Of a stretch of 64,000 bases of DNA, positions 38,174-46,476 are shown piece by piece. Both the position numbers and the translations under genes were made by a program. Source of the DNA: Fluviicola chungangensis. GTDB lineage: Bacteria > Bacteroidota > Bacteroidia > Flavobacteriales_D > Crocinitomicaceae. Within the stretch, counting starts at the first letter, position 1, and the number at the start of each line of letters is the position of its first letter. The notes beneath the pieces are model-generated. The model did not search any database, was not told the origin of the DNA, and saw only the letters and a list, made by a program, of their open reading frames with translations. The stretch spans positions 62,001-126,000 of the forward strand of contig NZ_VLPL01000002.1 of the NCBI RefSeq assembly GCF_007558725.1, read 5' to 3'.

Positions 38174-39808
38174 TCAATCTAAAACCTGAACCGGCTTGGT
38201 AACCACCGTTCCATCTTTGTAAATCACCGATAAATAATAAACTCCTGCTTGCAGATGGATATTTTCAACTTCAAATCCCGTATCTGTTTTTACCTCGTTG
38301 ATTTCGATCTCCTTTCCCGAAAGATCTCTCAGGTTAAATTCCTTCACCATTTCATTTGGTACATATATGGAGAAAGAACCGTTCGTTGGATTGGGGAAAA
38401 CCGAAAACGCATTTTTGTTGTAGGCATCTATTCCCAAATGGTCTGTTAAATAATTCCCTGCGGCAAAAATATTCGGTAACGGGCCTATTTTTTCAGTAAC
38501 CGGAAACAATACTCCGGCAACCTGTGGTTTTCCGGTACTTACCAACAAATCCCTGATTTCATCTCTTGTTAGCGTATTTCCCGTAAAATTCCGGTATAGT
38601 GACTGCAAAAGGGTGACTGCACCTACAACAATCGGGGAAGCTCCGGAAGTTCCTCCGAAATCATCCGAGTAGAATTTGTTTGGTCCGTCAGCCCCATACG
38701 CAGAACCGTAACCTGTTGTTACAACGCCTTCTCCATTCCCTTGTAAATCAATCCGGCTACCGTAATTGGAAAACCATAAGCGCGAACGCGGGGCATCGTT
38801 AATCCCAACAGCTCCTGCCCCGACCATAATGGCTTCCGACCAATTTTCTTGCAAAAAGGGATAATGTCCGTTATTGTCCATGCTAAAAATCGGGTCATCC
38901 AAATTTTGATTTCCGTTTCCAGCTGCTTCCACTACGATTAGTCCGTTCCCGGAGATCAGCTGGATGGCATCATAAAATGGTTCATACCATTCTACCGGTA
39001 CATAGTCCTGATTCTGATTCGGACCTCCAATTTGCTGTTCGATCAAAACCACATCTCCCGGATCCAATTCACTTAAGGTATTGATCAATGCCTCTTCCAG
39101 GTAGTAAGTCTGATTAATATAAGCACCCGAAAAATACAATTGACTTTGATAGGCAATACCGGTTGTCCCTATTCCATCGTTCAGGGAAGCAATTTCACCC
39201 AGTACTGCGGTTCCGTGATTCGGTCCATAACCCGGATCCTCCGGTTGTGGTCCCACAATAATCACTGGAGGTAAATCTGCATGATCCGAATTAAATATAT
39301 ATTCCACATCACACACTTTCACACCGGCACCATAAATGGAATAGGCATTCCAAAATTCCTGAACATGCATTCCCGGATCCTGGTCAAACAGGTAAAGTTG
39401 TGCCGGCTCAAGATTCGGCACGGCAGGTGTGCTTAATTTCGGAGGTATACTGACATAGTTGAGTGCGTATGTATTTTCCTGGATTGCTTTCCTCGCAGAT
39501 TCAAGTGTGACACCCGGTTTTACGTGAAATTCAAAGATCGTATTCGGGTCCGAAAGGTTTTTTTTCAGGTTCTGTTTTGCCTGGAGGTAATACCTTTGAA
39601 GCTGTTCCGAAGGAATATTGTAAAATGGTTCCCAATAGCCAAATTGGCTCAGATCCGGTAATTTTCCAAATTCAGAAACCAATTTTCCGTCCCGGACATA
39701 TACTGCGGTTCCGTCCTGCAATTTCACGTGCAGAATTCTGTCAGCATTATTTTGAGCTACTGTCAGGCCAATTGAAAAAGATAAAACGGTGAGTAGACAA
39801 AACTTCAT
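38174..39808 (-). CDS. Secreted subtilisin-like (S8) serine protease with T9SS sorting domain
   Basis: 544 residues from ATG 39808; the frame reaches a GTG at 39814. A signal peptide (about 1-19) is followed by an N-terminal propeptide-like region (about 25-125) and an S8 domain. Catalytic residues, numbered from the ATG: D167 in VKVCDVEY (in place of the usual D-T/S-G), H198 in GPNHGTAVLGEIAS, N298 in VVEAAGNGNQN, and S388 in FGGTSGASPIVVGA. The triad is thus complete. A T9SS type A domain ends the protein (about 470-544, VFPNPTNGSFSIYVP...GVYYLSVIYKDG). It is probably an exported protease. It has no linked regulators other than the LytTR gene upstream. Confidence 0.9.
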   Translation of the reverse strand: MKFCLLTVLSFSIGLTVAQNNADRILHVKLQDGTAVYVRDGKLVSEFGKLPDLSQFGYWEPFYNIPSEQLQRYYLQAKQNLKKNLSDPNTIFEFHVKPGVTLESARKAIQENTYALNYVSIPPKLSTPAVPNLEPAQLYLFDQDPGMHVQEFWNAYSIYGAGVKVCDVEYIFNSDHADLPPVIIVGPQPEDPGYGPNHGTAVLGEIASLNDGIGTTGIAYQSQLYFSGAYINQTYYLEEALINTLSELDPGDVVLIEQQIGGPNQNQDYVPVEWYEPFYDAIQLISGNGLIVVEAAGNGNQNLDDPIFSMDNNGHYPFLQENWSEAIMVGAGAVGINDAPRSRLWFSNYGSRIDLQGNGEGVVTTGYGSAYGADGPNKFYSDDFGGTSGASPIVVGAVTLLQSLYRNFTGNTLTRDEIRDLLVSTGKPQVAGVLFPVTEKIGPLPNIFAAGNYLTDHLGIDAYNKNAFSVFPNPTNGSFSIYVPNEMVKEFNLRDLSGKEIEINEVKTDTGFEVENIHLQAGVYYLSVIYKDGTVVTKPVQVLD

Positions 39809-39923
39809 AAGCACGTAATTTTTACCAATGCTAATGAATTAATTCGATACCATTCCAAACAAAAATGTATAGACAGCAATCTGGTGAGGGAAAGGTACTT
39901 AAGAAATAGTCTATTGCTTGTTC

Positions 39924-40685
39924 TTAAAGCAATTTTATCCGGTTTGTCAATTCATCCCTGTATGAACCGCCGATAGGAATGAGTTTACGGTCATTTTCCA
40001 ATTGCAGATTGGGAAAATCAATGGATGCTATTTTATCCAAACGGACAATAAACGAACGGTGAACACGGATAAACTGGTCTGTACCCAATTTTGTTTCGAT
40101 ATCCTTCATCGTGGAATGGATGGTGTATCGCGTTTCATTGGTGTTGATAACTACGTAATCTTTCAGCGCTTCAATGAAATAAATATCGTTCATATTCAAT
40201 TTCACCAATTTGCTGTTGGACTTTACAAAAATGAATTCATTGAGAGAATCTTTTTCCTTGTTTTCCACCAGGGAGTATAGCATGTCGCGTTCGCGTTCCA
40301 CTTCCTGCTCCTTCTTGTGTTTATAAAGTGCCATTTCAATCGATGTGTGTAAATCGATTTCTTTGAAAGGTTTTAAAATATAACCGTAAGGTTCGGTAAC
40401 TTTTGCTTTTGATAACGTTGCTTCATCCGCATAAGCGGTTAAATAAATCACCGGAATGGAATACTGATTACGTACAATTTCTGCTGTTTCAATTCCATTC
40501 ATTTCCCCCTTCAACATGATGTCCATCAGGACGATGTCCGGCTGATTTGCTTCCAATAATTCAAGTGCTTTTTCACCCGATGGAGCTGCGCCAACAACAT
40601 GATAACCAAGCTTTTTCAAACTGGATTGGATATCCTTCGAAACAATGAATTCATCTTCTACAACTAATACATTAGCCTTCGTCAT
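39924..40685 (-). CDS. LytTR-family response regulator
   Basis: 253 residues. The N-terminal receiver domain (about 5-120) has VLVVEDEFIVSKDI, phosphoacceptor D55 in IVLMDIML, T/A switch at YLTAYADEATLSK and K in YGYILKPF. A helical linker follows (about 125-155), then a C-terminal LytTR DNA-binding domain (about 155-250, DIYFIEALKDYVVINTNETRYTIHSTMKDIETKL...FIRVHRSFIVRLDKI). No histidine kinase is adjacent, so the partner is encoded elsewhere. A TACTTTTG -7 element lies upstream. It flanks the candidate origin region. Confidence 0.93.
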   Translation of the reverse strand: MTKANVLVVEDEFIVSKDIQSSLKKLGYHVVGAAPSGEKALELLEANQPDIVLMDIMLKGEMNGIETAEIVRNQYSIPVIYLTAYADEATLSKAKVTEPYGYILKPFKEIDLHTSIEMALYKHKKEQEVERERDMLYSLVENKEKDSLNEFIFVKSNSKLVKLNMNDIYFIEALKDYVVINTNETRYTIHSTMKDIETKLGTDQFIRVHRSFIVRLDKIASIDFPNLQLENDRKLIPIGGSYRDELTNRIKLL

Positions 40686-40704
40686 TCTTTACAGCTTTGG
40701 GTTC

Positions 40705-40712
40705 AAAAGTAA
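40705..40712 (-). promoter_or_regulatory. -7 element (TACTTTTG) for the LytTR gene
   Basis: The minus-strand TACTTTTG fits TAnnTTTG, about 20 bases before the ATG at 40685. No clear -33 TTTG is seen. Confidence 0.35.
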
Positions 40713-41301
40713 TTAATTTTGAACGTTAATTACCATCTGTTTTAATTATTTAGCAGACGCTTCATTTTCATTCGTCTATTCGAATATAAACTTTAACTAT
40801 GAATTGTGCAAATTAGTCTTCAAAATGAGCGAAAACAAAATAATATAGAATAAAAAGATTTTAAATAAAGAAATCTATTATATCTATTAGGGGTGTTAAT
40901 TCGTGTAAAACTTTCAATGGAAAGATTCGTTTTTTTAACTTATCAGTTGTTTCGATGGATTTATTGACAATGCGATTGGTTATTTTGAGGTTCTGTCACA
41001 AGGTTTTACGCAGATATGAACAAATCGGGTCAAATTGTTCATGTGGATAAAATAGTTTCTTTTCACGGTGTTAATATGTGTTTAACATGGTGATAAAAGA
41101 GCGATAATTTGATCAAACTTTTAGATGCTCAATTCAAAAACTTGTACATATGATCAAATAGTTTGAATTTCCTAGAAATAGTTATTGAATCTTTCCAACA
41201 GATATTGACAATTTGAATGTGAATCCTGTGTAAAACTCCTTTTTGTACTACCAACAAAATCAGTACTTCCGGAGCTGGTATTTTTTCTTATTGTTAATTG
41301 A

Positions 41302-41332
41302 TTGTTCCATTTGTTGATAAGCCTTAACTTTG
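41302..41332 (+). promoter_or_regulatory. Promoter of rpiB
   Basis: TTG at 41302-41304, a 20-base spacer and TAACTTTG at 41325-41332, close to the Bacteroidetes -33/-7 consensus. The ATG at 41350 is 17 bases after the -7 box. Confidence 0.55.
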
Positions 41333-41349
41333 ACGAAACTTTCAGTATT

Positions 41350-41790
41350 ATGTCACAAATCATTCCAATCGGAGCAGATCATGCAGGATTTCAATTGAAG
41401 TCAGAAGTTATTAAACATTTAGAATCACTTGGTTACCAGGTGAAGGATTACGGATGTTACAGTGAAGAAAGCATTGATTATGCAGATTTTGGTCACCCGG
41501 TAGCGGATCATGTGGAAGCAAATGAAGGTTCGAAAGGAATTGTGATCTGTGGAAGCGGGAACGGTATTAATATGACTGTTAATAAACACCAGGGAATCCG
41601 TGGAGCTCTTTGCTGGAAAAAAGAAATAGCACAATTGGCTCGTGAACACAACGACGCAAATATTTTGACTTTACCTGCGCGATTTGTTTCCGTAGAAGAA
41701 GCACTTGAAATGGTGGATATTTTCTGGAATACTGCATTTGAAGGTGGAAGACACCAGAAGCGTATTGATAAAATTCCCATGTGCAAGTAA
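41350..41790 (+). CDS. rpiB: Ribose-5-phosphate isomerase B
   Basis: 146 residues. It interconverts ribose 5-phosphate and ribulose 5-phosphate in the pentose phosphate pathway. RpiB motifs: IPIGADHAGFQLKSEVIKHLESLGYQVKDYGCYS, GIVICGSGNGINMTVNKHQGIRGALCW (with the catalytic Cys in the ICGSGxG loop), and EHNDANILTLPARFVS. The frame runs back to 41302, but ATG 41350 (MSQIIPIGADHAG) is the standard N-terminus and matches the promoter. It is next to the candidate origin. Confidence 0.96.
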   Translation: MSQIIPIGADHAGFQLKSEVIKHLESLGYQVKDYGCYSEESIDYADFGHPVADHVEANEGSKGIVICGSGNGINMTVNKHQGIRGALCWKKEIAQLAREHNDANILTLPARFVSVEEALEMVDIFWNTAFEGGRHQKRIDKIPMCK

Positions 41791-41803
41791 GGTAAAATTG
41801 AAA

Positions 41804-41865
41804 ATTGAGAATTGAAAAGTCATTGACTCTCTTTTTCAATTCTCAATGATACATTCTCAATGATA
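41804..41865. repeat. 15-bp perfect inverted repeat and 13-base direct repeat between rpiB and the M28 gene
   Basis: The arms ATTGAGAATTGAAAA (41804-41818) and TTTTCAATTCTCAAT (41833-41847) are exact reverse complements around a 14-base loop. ATTCTCAATGATA occurs at 41839-41851 and again at 41853-41865. There is no U-tail after it, so it is an unusual terminator at best. Confidence 0.55.
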
Positions 41866-41868
41866 ATT

Positions 41869-43329
41869 ATGAAAGGAATCACCAGTCTATTATTCTTCAG
41901 TGCCGTATGTGTTTGTTTTTCCCAGCAAATCGATGCAGCCAAAAAGTACAGTACCTATATTAATGAATCGGACCTGAAAAAGAACCTGACCATTTTATCT
42001 TCGGATAGTTATCTGGGACGCGAAACGGGGAAAGAAGGTCAGAAGATGACAGCTGAATTTCTGAGTGCTTATTTTCAAAAACTGGGTTGTTCTTTTGCTC
42101 CGGGAATGTCGGGTTATGAACAAAGCTTTGATGTGATTGAAAGTACACCGGGAGGAACTATGTCTTTGAATGATCAATCGTTTCGTTTCAAAACGGACTT
42201 TATTTATTATGGATGTAAGTCAAAAACGACCTTGGATAAGGTGCCGGTTTACAGCGTCGAACAATTACCGAAGATTGAAGAAAAGCCATGTTATGTTATT
42301 TATGTCATGAAGGGCATGGAAGTTCGAAAAGAAGTTTCTGTTTTGAAGAAGCAGTTACCAAAGAACGTCAAGGGGATCATCCTGGTTTCAGAAAAATACG
42401 GAACACTTTACGAATACATGGAGCATTACGTTACTACAAAAACCATGTACCTGGCAGATGAAAAGAAGAAAGATGAATTTCCGATCCTGTTTGTGAAGGA
42501 CTCGGCCATGCTTTCTTTGAAGAATAAGTCAACCAATTATATCTTTGGAAAAGGGAAATTCAAAGAAACAGAACACCCGAAGCCCTTGTTTGTATTGAGT
42601 GGGCAATTGAACACGCAGGAGGAAAGACTGACAAGCTCCAATGTATTGGCATATATTGAAGGAAGCGATCCGGTATTGTCAAAAGAAGTCGTGGTGATTA
42701 CGGCACATTATGATCACATTGGTGTAGATCACGGAGTTGTATACAATGGAGCGGATGATGACGGAACCGGAACAGTTGCGTTGCTGGAACTGGCAGAAGC
42801 GTTTATGGAAGCAAAGAAGCAAGGTGAAGGACCGAAGCGTTCTATTTTGATCATGCCCGTTTCCGGTGAGGAAAAAGGACTGCTTGGTTCGGATTACTAC
42901 TCTTCGCATCCGGTTATTCCTTTGGAAAATACGGTTGCTGATTTGAATATCGATATGATCGGCCGAAACGATATCGGCCACGAAAAAGATACCAACTACA
43001 TCTATATCATCGGTTCAAATATGTTGAGTGACGATTTGCATAATGCCAATGAACGTGCGAATACAAAGTATACCCAATTGAAACTGGATTATAAATTCAA
43101 TAGCTTGTCTGACCCGAACCAATTTTATTACCGTTCTGACCATTACAACTTTGCAAAGCACGATATTCCGGTTATTTTTTACTTCAGCGGAGTACACGAA
43201 GATTACCATCAGCCGACAGATGATGTGGAAAAGATCATCTTCCCGAAAGTAGAAAAAGTAGCACGACTGGTTTTCTTCGTTGCCTGGGAAATAGCGGATG
43301 CTTCGAAACGGCTTACTTTGAACCGGTAA
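41869..43329 (+). CDS. Secreted M28 family zinc peptidase
   Basis: About 486 residues from ATG 41869 (the frame starts at ATG 41860). A signal peptide (MKGITSLLFFSAVCVCFSQ) is followed by a PA-like region and the M28 catalytic domain: VITAHYDHIG (metal H and D), NGADDDGTGTVALLELAEAF (metal D), MPVSGEEKGLLGSDYY (catalytic EE), IDMIGRND and a final H in FSGVHEDYHQPTDDVEKI. Family members are aminopeptidases or carboxypeptidases and need two metal ions; the exact specificity is unclear. The 3' end overlaps the convergent TlpA-like gene by 17 bases. Confidence 0.93.
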   Translation: MKGITSLLFFSAVCVCFSQQIDAAKKYSTYINESDLKKNLTILSSDSYLGRETGKEGQKMTAEFLSAYFQKLGCSFAPGMSGYEQSFDVIESTPGGTMSLNDQSFRFKTDFIYYGCKSKTTLDKVPVYSVEQLPKIEEKPCYVIYVMKGMEVRKEVSVLKKQLPKNVKGIILVSEKYGTLYEYMEHYVTTKTMYLADEKKKDEFPILFVKDSAMLSLKNKSTNYIFGKGKFKETEHPKPLFVLSGQLNTQEERLTSSNVLAYIEGSDPVLSKEVVVITAHYDHIGVDHGVVYNGADDDGTGTVALLELAEAFMEAKKQGEGPKRSILIMPVSGEEKGLLGSDYYSSHPVIPLENTVADLNIDMIGRNDIGHEKDTNYIYIIGSNMLSDDLHNANERANTKYTQLKLDYKFNSLSDPNQFYYRSDHYNFAKHDIPVIFYFSGVHEDYHQPTDDVEKIIFPKVEKVARLVFFVAWEIADASKRLTLNR

Positions 43330-44542
43330 TTCCCAGAAGGGATTCTATCAACGCATTGGTTTTATTAACATATTCCGCGTATACTTCTCCGGTTCCCGGG
43401 CCGTTGAACCCGGTGTGAATGCGTTTTACTTCTCCGTCACGTCCGATGTAAATGGATGTTGGAAAGGAAATTACTTCATTCAACATTTTAAACTGTTCGG
43501 AAGCAATTTCTTTGGAAGCCTTTCCACCTACCAGGAAAGTGAATTCCAGGTTTTTACGTTGTTTCAATGTGAGTATTTTCTTCGCCTGTTCTTCAAATGA
43601 ATCTGCTGCTTCATACCCAATGGAGATGATTTCCAATCCTTTTGAGTGGTACTTATCATACAATTCTTTATAGTAGTTTGTTTCGTCCATACAGTTCGGA
43701 CACCAGGTTCCCATAATTTGTATGATAACAACCTTCCCCCTGGTTTCCGGGTTTGGAAATGAATAATCTGTGCCGCTAAGCGTTTTAAGGTTGAAATTGA
43801 ATGCAGTGTTATCCTTTTTAAGAGTAGTAATGGAATCCGGATCCCGCAATTCATAATTCGGATTGTAAGTAGCAACAAAATCCGTCGCATAATGTTTTCC
43901 ACTGTAAAAATAGCCCTGGATGTAATGTTCCTTCAAGGTACCACTTAGTAAAAAGGCGTGTGAACCATCAAAAGCAGAAAGGTAAAACTTGGATCCTTCA
44001 ATGGTTCCTTCCAAGAAGCGATAATCGCCGGTTTCTGTTCTGAAAGTTCCGGTAAGGTGATTTTGGTTTTGAGCAATGATCCCCAACGCGCTTTCCTCAT
44101 CGGTGGTTTCGGGAGAAAAGTGTGTTTCCCATTTTCCATTGAGATCTCCCGCTGGAAACTCCTTTTTCCGTGTTTTCTGATTGAAATTAGCGAAAAAAGG
44201 AATTTTGTAATTGGTACCTTTATTATAGTTGAACCAATAACCCCTGATTTCTTTCTTCTTATCGGTAATAAACCGCAACTCGGAATCAAAGCTTGGAAAG
44301 GGTAAAATAATGGTATCACCTTTTTTAATACCGTTTGTTAATTCGATCCGTTCTTCTGCATTGTGAACTACAAGGAGTATTCTTTTCTGTTTTTTTTCGA
44401 CAGTCAAATGAACAGGTAATTGCGTGGTTTCGTTCAATTGAAGATAAGCAGAATAAGCTCCTGGCAGAAGCGGGATCTTTTGAGAATAGAGAGTTGTTGC
44501 TGAAATAAGCATCAGTAACAAGGAAGCAATACTTCTTTTCAT
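43313..44542 (-). CDS. Secreted TlpA-like disulfide oxidoreductase with N-terminal beta-rich domain
   Basis: 409 residues. Signal peptide (1-20), a beta-rich N-terminal region of unknown function (about 21-240) and a thioredoxin-like domain (about 245-400) with the redox motif W280-C281-P-N-C284 (IIQIMGTWCPNCMDETNYYKELYDKY) and a cis-proline region near VISFPTSIYIGRDG. This two-part architecture is common in Bacteroidetes periplasmic thioredoxin-like proteins. It could reduce or isomerise disulfides in envelope proteins. The start is ATG 44542. The gene overlaps the M28 gene tail by 17 bases. Confidence 0.9.
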   Translation of the reverse strand: MKRSIASLLLMLISATTLYSQKIPLLPGAYSAYLQLNETTQLPVHLTVEKKQKRILLVVHNAEERIELTNGIKKGDTIILPFPSFDSELRFITDKKKEIRGYWFNYNKGTNYKIPFFANFNQKTRKKEFPAGDLNGKWETHFSPETTDEESALGIIAQNQNHLTGTFRTETGDYRFLEGTIEGSKFYLSAFDGSHAFLLSGTLKEHYIQGYFYSGKHYATDFVATYNPNYELRDPDSITTLKKDNTAFNFNLKTLSGTDYSFPNPETRGKVVIIQIMGTWCPNCMDETNYYKELYDKYHSKGLEIISIGYEAADSFEEQAKKILTLKQRKNLEFTFLVGGKASKEIASEQFKMLNEVISFPTSIYIGRDGEVKRIHTGFNGPGTGEVYAEYVNKTNALIESLLGITGSK

Positions 44543-44641
44543 GGGGTGTTAAAGTCTTGCTAAATTAATTTTTTATTTTGAAGAATTCAGAGAGGTGCAA
44601 CCTTTTTTGGTAGTTTAGAGTCTATTGATACAGCAAGTGCT

Positions 44642-45175
44642 ATGGATGATTTAACATTGGTAAATGAATGCGCCAAAGGAAATTCAAAAGCACAGCGAGC
44701 GTTGTTTGATAAGTTTGCTCCCAAGATGTTGGCAGTTTGCCAGCGTTATCTAAGAAATACCCAGGAAGCTGAGGACGTATTACAGGATGGTTTTGTAAAA
44801 GTTTTTCAGAAGATTGTGGATTTCAAAATGGAAGGATCTCTGGAAGGATGGATACGAAGAATTGTTGTAAATACTGCTTTGGACACCATTCGAAAGAACA
44901 AAAAATTATTGGATGACGTACAAGTTGAAGAGGTTCAATACAAAGTATCCTTTACAGACCATCAGTTTGATGGAATGGACCTGGCACAGTTAATGAAGTT
45001 AATTGATGAGATGCCGGACGGATACCGCATTGTATTTAACATGTTTGCAATAGAAGGTTATTCACACAAAGAAATAGCAGATACATTGGGAGTGACGGAG
45101 AATACCTCCAAATCACAATACTCGCGTGCACGAGCTTTTCTACGCACTCAATTAGAATTATTAGGACGTGATTGA
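44642..45175 (+). CDS. ECF-type RNA polymerase sigma factor
   Basis: 177 residues. Region 2 is LFDKFAPKMLAVCQRYLRNTQEAEDVLQDGFVKVFQKI followed by GSLEGWIRRIVVNTALDTIRKNKK. Region 4 is LIDEMPDGYRIVFNMFAIEGYSHKEIADTLGVTENTSKSQYSRARAFLRTQL, with a clear helix-turn-helix. Its stop overlaps the next gene's GTG start by eight bases, so the partner is translated in step. A sigma factor of this type usually answers to an envelope signal through its anti-sigma partner. Confidence 0.93.
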   Translation: MDDLTLVNECAKGNSKAQRALFDKFAPKMLAVCQRYLRNTQEAEDVLQDGFVKVFQKIVDFKMEGSLEGWIRRIVVNTALDTIRKNKKLLDDVQVEEVQYKVSFTDHQFDGMDLAQLMKLIDEMPDGYRIVFNMFAIEGYSHKEIADTLGVTENTSKSQYSRARAFLRTQLELLGRD

Positions 45176-46106
45176 AAAAGATAATATACAAGAACTGTTT
45201 TCGAAAGCATTTGAAAACCAAACCGCTACGGTAAAGCCGGAGCTATGGGCTGGTGTTCAGGCTAAGATGGCTGCTGCTGGCGTTGCTTCTACAGCAACGG
45301 TGGCAACAAAGGGTCTTTCTGCTTTGACGAAATGGATTATTGGCTCAGCTGCAGTGGGAACTGTAGGTGTAGTCACTACTGTTGTTGCTTTGAATTCAGG
45401 TGAGGAAAAAGCAAATAAGAAAACGGATTCTCCGAAAGAGGTTGCTCAGCATATTACTGTATCGAATCCTGAAGAGAGTAAGCTTGAGAATACGAAACTG
45501 GCACCGCATACTATTTATACAAAACCTATGGAGGTTGCTGATAAGCCGGTTGAAGATATTTCGCAGCTTACAAAATCGAATGACAAAGAATACAAACAGG
45601 ATGATCACAGTATGATCGATGATAACGACCCTGTTGAAGCAACAAAACCGGATAAGGGAAGACCAGCCGATAAGGCTCCGAATGACAACAGTAAGAAAGA
45701 ATCGGATGAAAAGACAACAGATTCGAAGAAGTCTTCCGTTGACAAGAAACAGGAACAAGGAGAAACACCGCCTGTAAAACACCCTGAAGACATCAAAGAA
45801 CCTGTTTTCGTTAAATTGGAAGCGAAAGTTACCAAATTCCCGAATGTCTTTACTCCGAATGGTGACAGAAGCAATGATATCTATTTTGTAGAAGCTGAAA
45901 ACATCAATGAGTTCCAACTGGTAATCATAGATCAGAATAACCGTGAAATGTTCCGATCAAATACGCCTGGTGAACAAGATGGATGGAACGGAAGAGATAG
46001 ATCCGGCGAAGAAGCGCCGAACGGAAGTTATGCAGCCATTGTTACAGGAAAAGATCAGAACGGGAAAAGTTTCAGGGATATTCAACTGTTCGAATTAAGA
46101 CGCTAA
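45168..46106 (+). CDS. Putative anti-sigma factor with CHU_C/gliding-motility-type C-terminal domain
   Basis: 312 residues from GTG 45168 (MIEKDNIQELFSKAFENQTA), eight bases inside the sigma gene's end. Short N-terminal cytoplasmic segment (about 1-60), one transmembrane helix (about 62-82, WIIGSAAVGTVGVVTTVVAL), a long linker rich in Lys, Asp, Glu and Ser (about 85-220), and a C-terminal beta domain (about 220-312): VTKFPNVFTPNGDRSNDIYFVEAEN, then FQLVIIDQNNREMFRSNTPG and NGSYAAIVTGKDQNGKSF. This is the gliding motility-associated C-terminal (T9SS type B-like) domain normally found on exported proteins. Its use on a membrane-anchored anti-sigma-like protein is unusual. No T9SS signal function is proven here. 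Confidence 0.75.
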   Translation: MIEKDNIQELFSKAFENQTATVKPELWAGVQAKMAAAGVASTATVATKGLSALTKWIIGSAAVGTVGVVTTVVALNSGEEKANKKTDSPKEVAQHITVSNPEESKLENTKLAPHTIYTKPMEVADKPVEDISQLTKSNDKEYKQDDHSMIDDNDPVEATKPDKGRPADKAPNDNSKKESDEKTTDSKKSSVDKKQEQGETPPVKHPEDIKEPVFVKLEAKVTKFPNVFTPNGDRSNDIYFVEAENINEFQLVIIDQNNREMFRSNTPGEQDGWNGRDRSGEEAPNGSYAAIVTGKDQNGKSFRDIQLFELRR

Positions 46107-46136
46107 TAATTACACGTATACTGAAACATAAGAAAG

Positions 46137-46170
46137 AGCATTCGTCGTTTGACGGGTGCTTTTTTGTTTT
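46137..46170 (+). terminator. Rho-independent terminator after the sigma/anti-sigma pair
   Basis: AGCATTCGTC and GACGGGTGCT pair over ten bases (two G-T wobbles) around a four-base loop (gttt), followed by a T-run. Confidence 0.75.
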
Positions 46171-46265
46171 TAATCAACATGGTTAGGATCGTAAAACTTT
46201 ATGAGCTTACAGACATGCAGTAATGAATAAAACAAAAAATCCCGACGTTAATCGTCCAGTTTTTT

Positions 46266-46279
46266 GAGGTCTCGTCCGG
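46266..46279. repeat. 14-base copy of the tRNA-Cys 3' end
   Basis: GAGGTCTCGTCCGG at 46266-46279 is identical to 46367-46380, which is the 3' end of the tRNA-Cys gene plus one flanking base. The two copies are 101 bases apart. It resembles the tRNA 3'-end duplication left by integrating elements, but no element is present. Confidence 0.5.
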
Positions 46280-46283
46280 TCCA

Positions 46284-46298
46284 CGATAGCTATCGGAA
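46284..46298. repeat. Palindromic repeat CGATAGCTATCGGAA, copy 1
   Basis: The 15-mer CGATAGCTATCGGAA contains the perfect palindrome CGATAGCTATCG. An identical 15-mer lies at 60102-60116. Both are in intergenic sequence. Confidence 0.5.
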
Positions 46299-46333
46299 CA
46301 ACCGGAATAAACGTTTTATAATCAATAGAAAAT

Positions 46334-46364
46334 AAAAAGCTTCCACCGATGATGAAAGCTTTTT
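46334..46364. terminator. Terminator-like hairpin downstream of tRNA-Cys
   Basis: AAAAAGCTT and AAGCTTTTT (9 bp) around a 13-base loop, in the position expected for the tRNA-Cys transcript end on the minus strand. A-rich and T-rich ends could serve either direction. Confidence 0.5.
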
Positions 46365-46367
46365 AAG

Positions 46368-46438
46368 AGGTCTCGTCCGGATTCGAACCGGAGTAGACGG
46401 TTTTGCAGACCGTTGCCTAGCCGCTCGGCCACGAGACC
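46368..46438 (-). tRNA. tRNA-Cys (anticodon GCA)
   Basis: 71 bases on the minus strand. The acceptor stem GGTCTCG/CGAGACC pairs fully; the anticodon arm has ACGGT-CTGCAAA-ACCGT (anticodon GCA, cysteine); the T arm CTCCGG-TTCGAAT-CCGGA has the TTCGAAT loop. The discriminator base is T, as expected for tRNA-Cys. CCA is not encoded. It lies between the sigma/anti-sigma pair and folB and is transcribed with the same polarity as folB-gltX. Confidence 0.95.
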
Positions 46439-46476
46439 GTTTTGTGAGCGCAAAAATAGTAATTATTCTTTAAAAA

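Larger units (their letters stand above)
40686..41349. other. Candidate replication origin (AT-rich region with DnaA-box-like motifs)
   Basis: A 664-base stretch without a gene, markedly AT-rich, between the LytTR gene and rpiB. In one orientation it carries exact DnaA-box consensus matches (TTATCCACA at 41042-41050 and TTTTACACA at 41227-41235, both on the minus strand). One-mismatch variants are TTTTACACG (40902-40910), TTAAACACA (41077-41085) and TTATCAACA (41312-41320). GATC sites and A/T-rich runs are present. No dnaA gene is adjacent, which is common in this phylum. The functional claim is inference. Confidence 0.45.

Noticed and set aside
39724-39740. TTTCACGTGCAGAA in the subtilase gene, and similar CACGTG cores at 12063, 37413 and 54149
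   Set aside because: Only one half matches parS; the other half is unrelated, so these are chance CACGTG sequences.
41172-41363. 63-residue minus-strand frame in the candidate origin region
   Set aside because: It overlaps the rpiB start and promoter and has no coding character; the region is better explained as non-coding.
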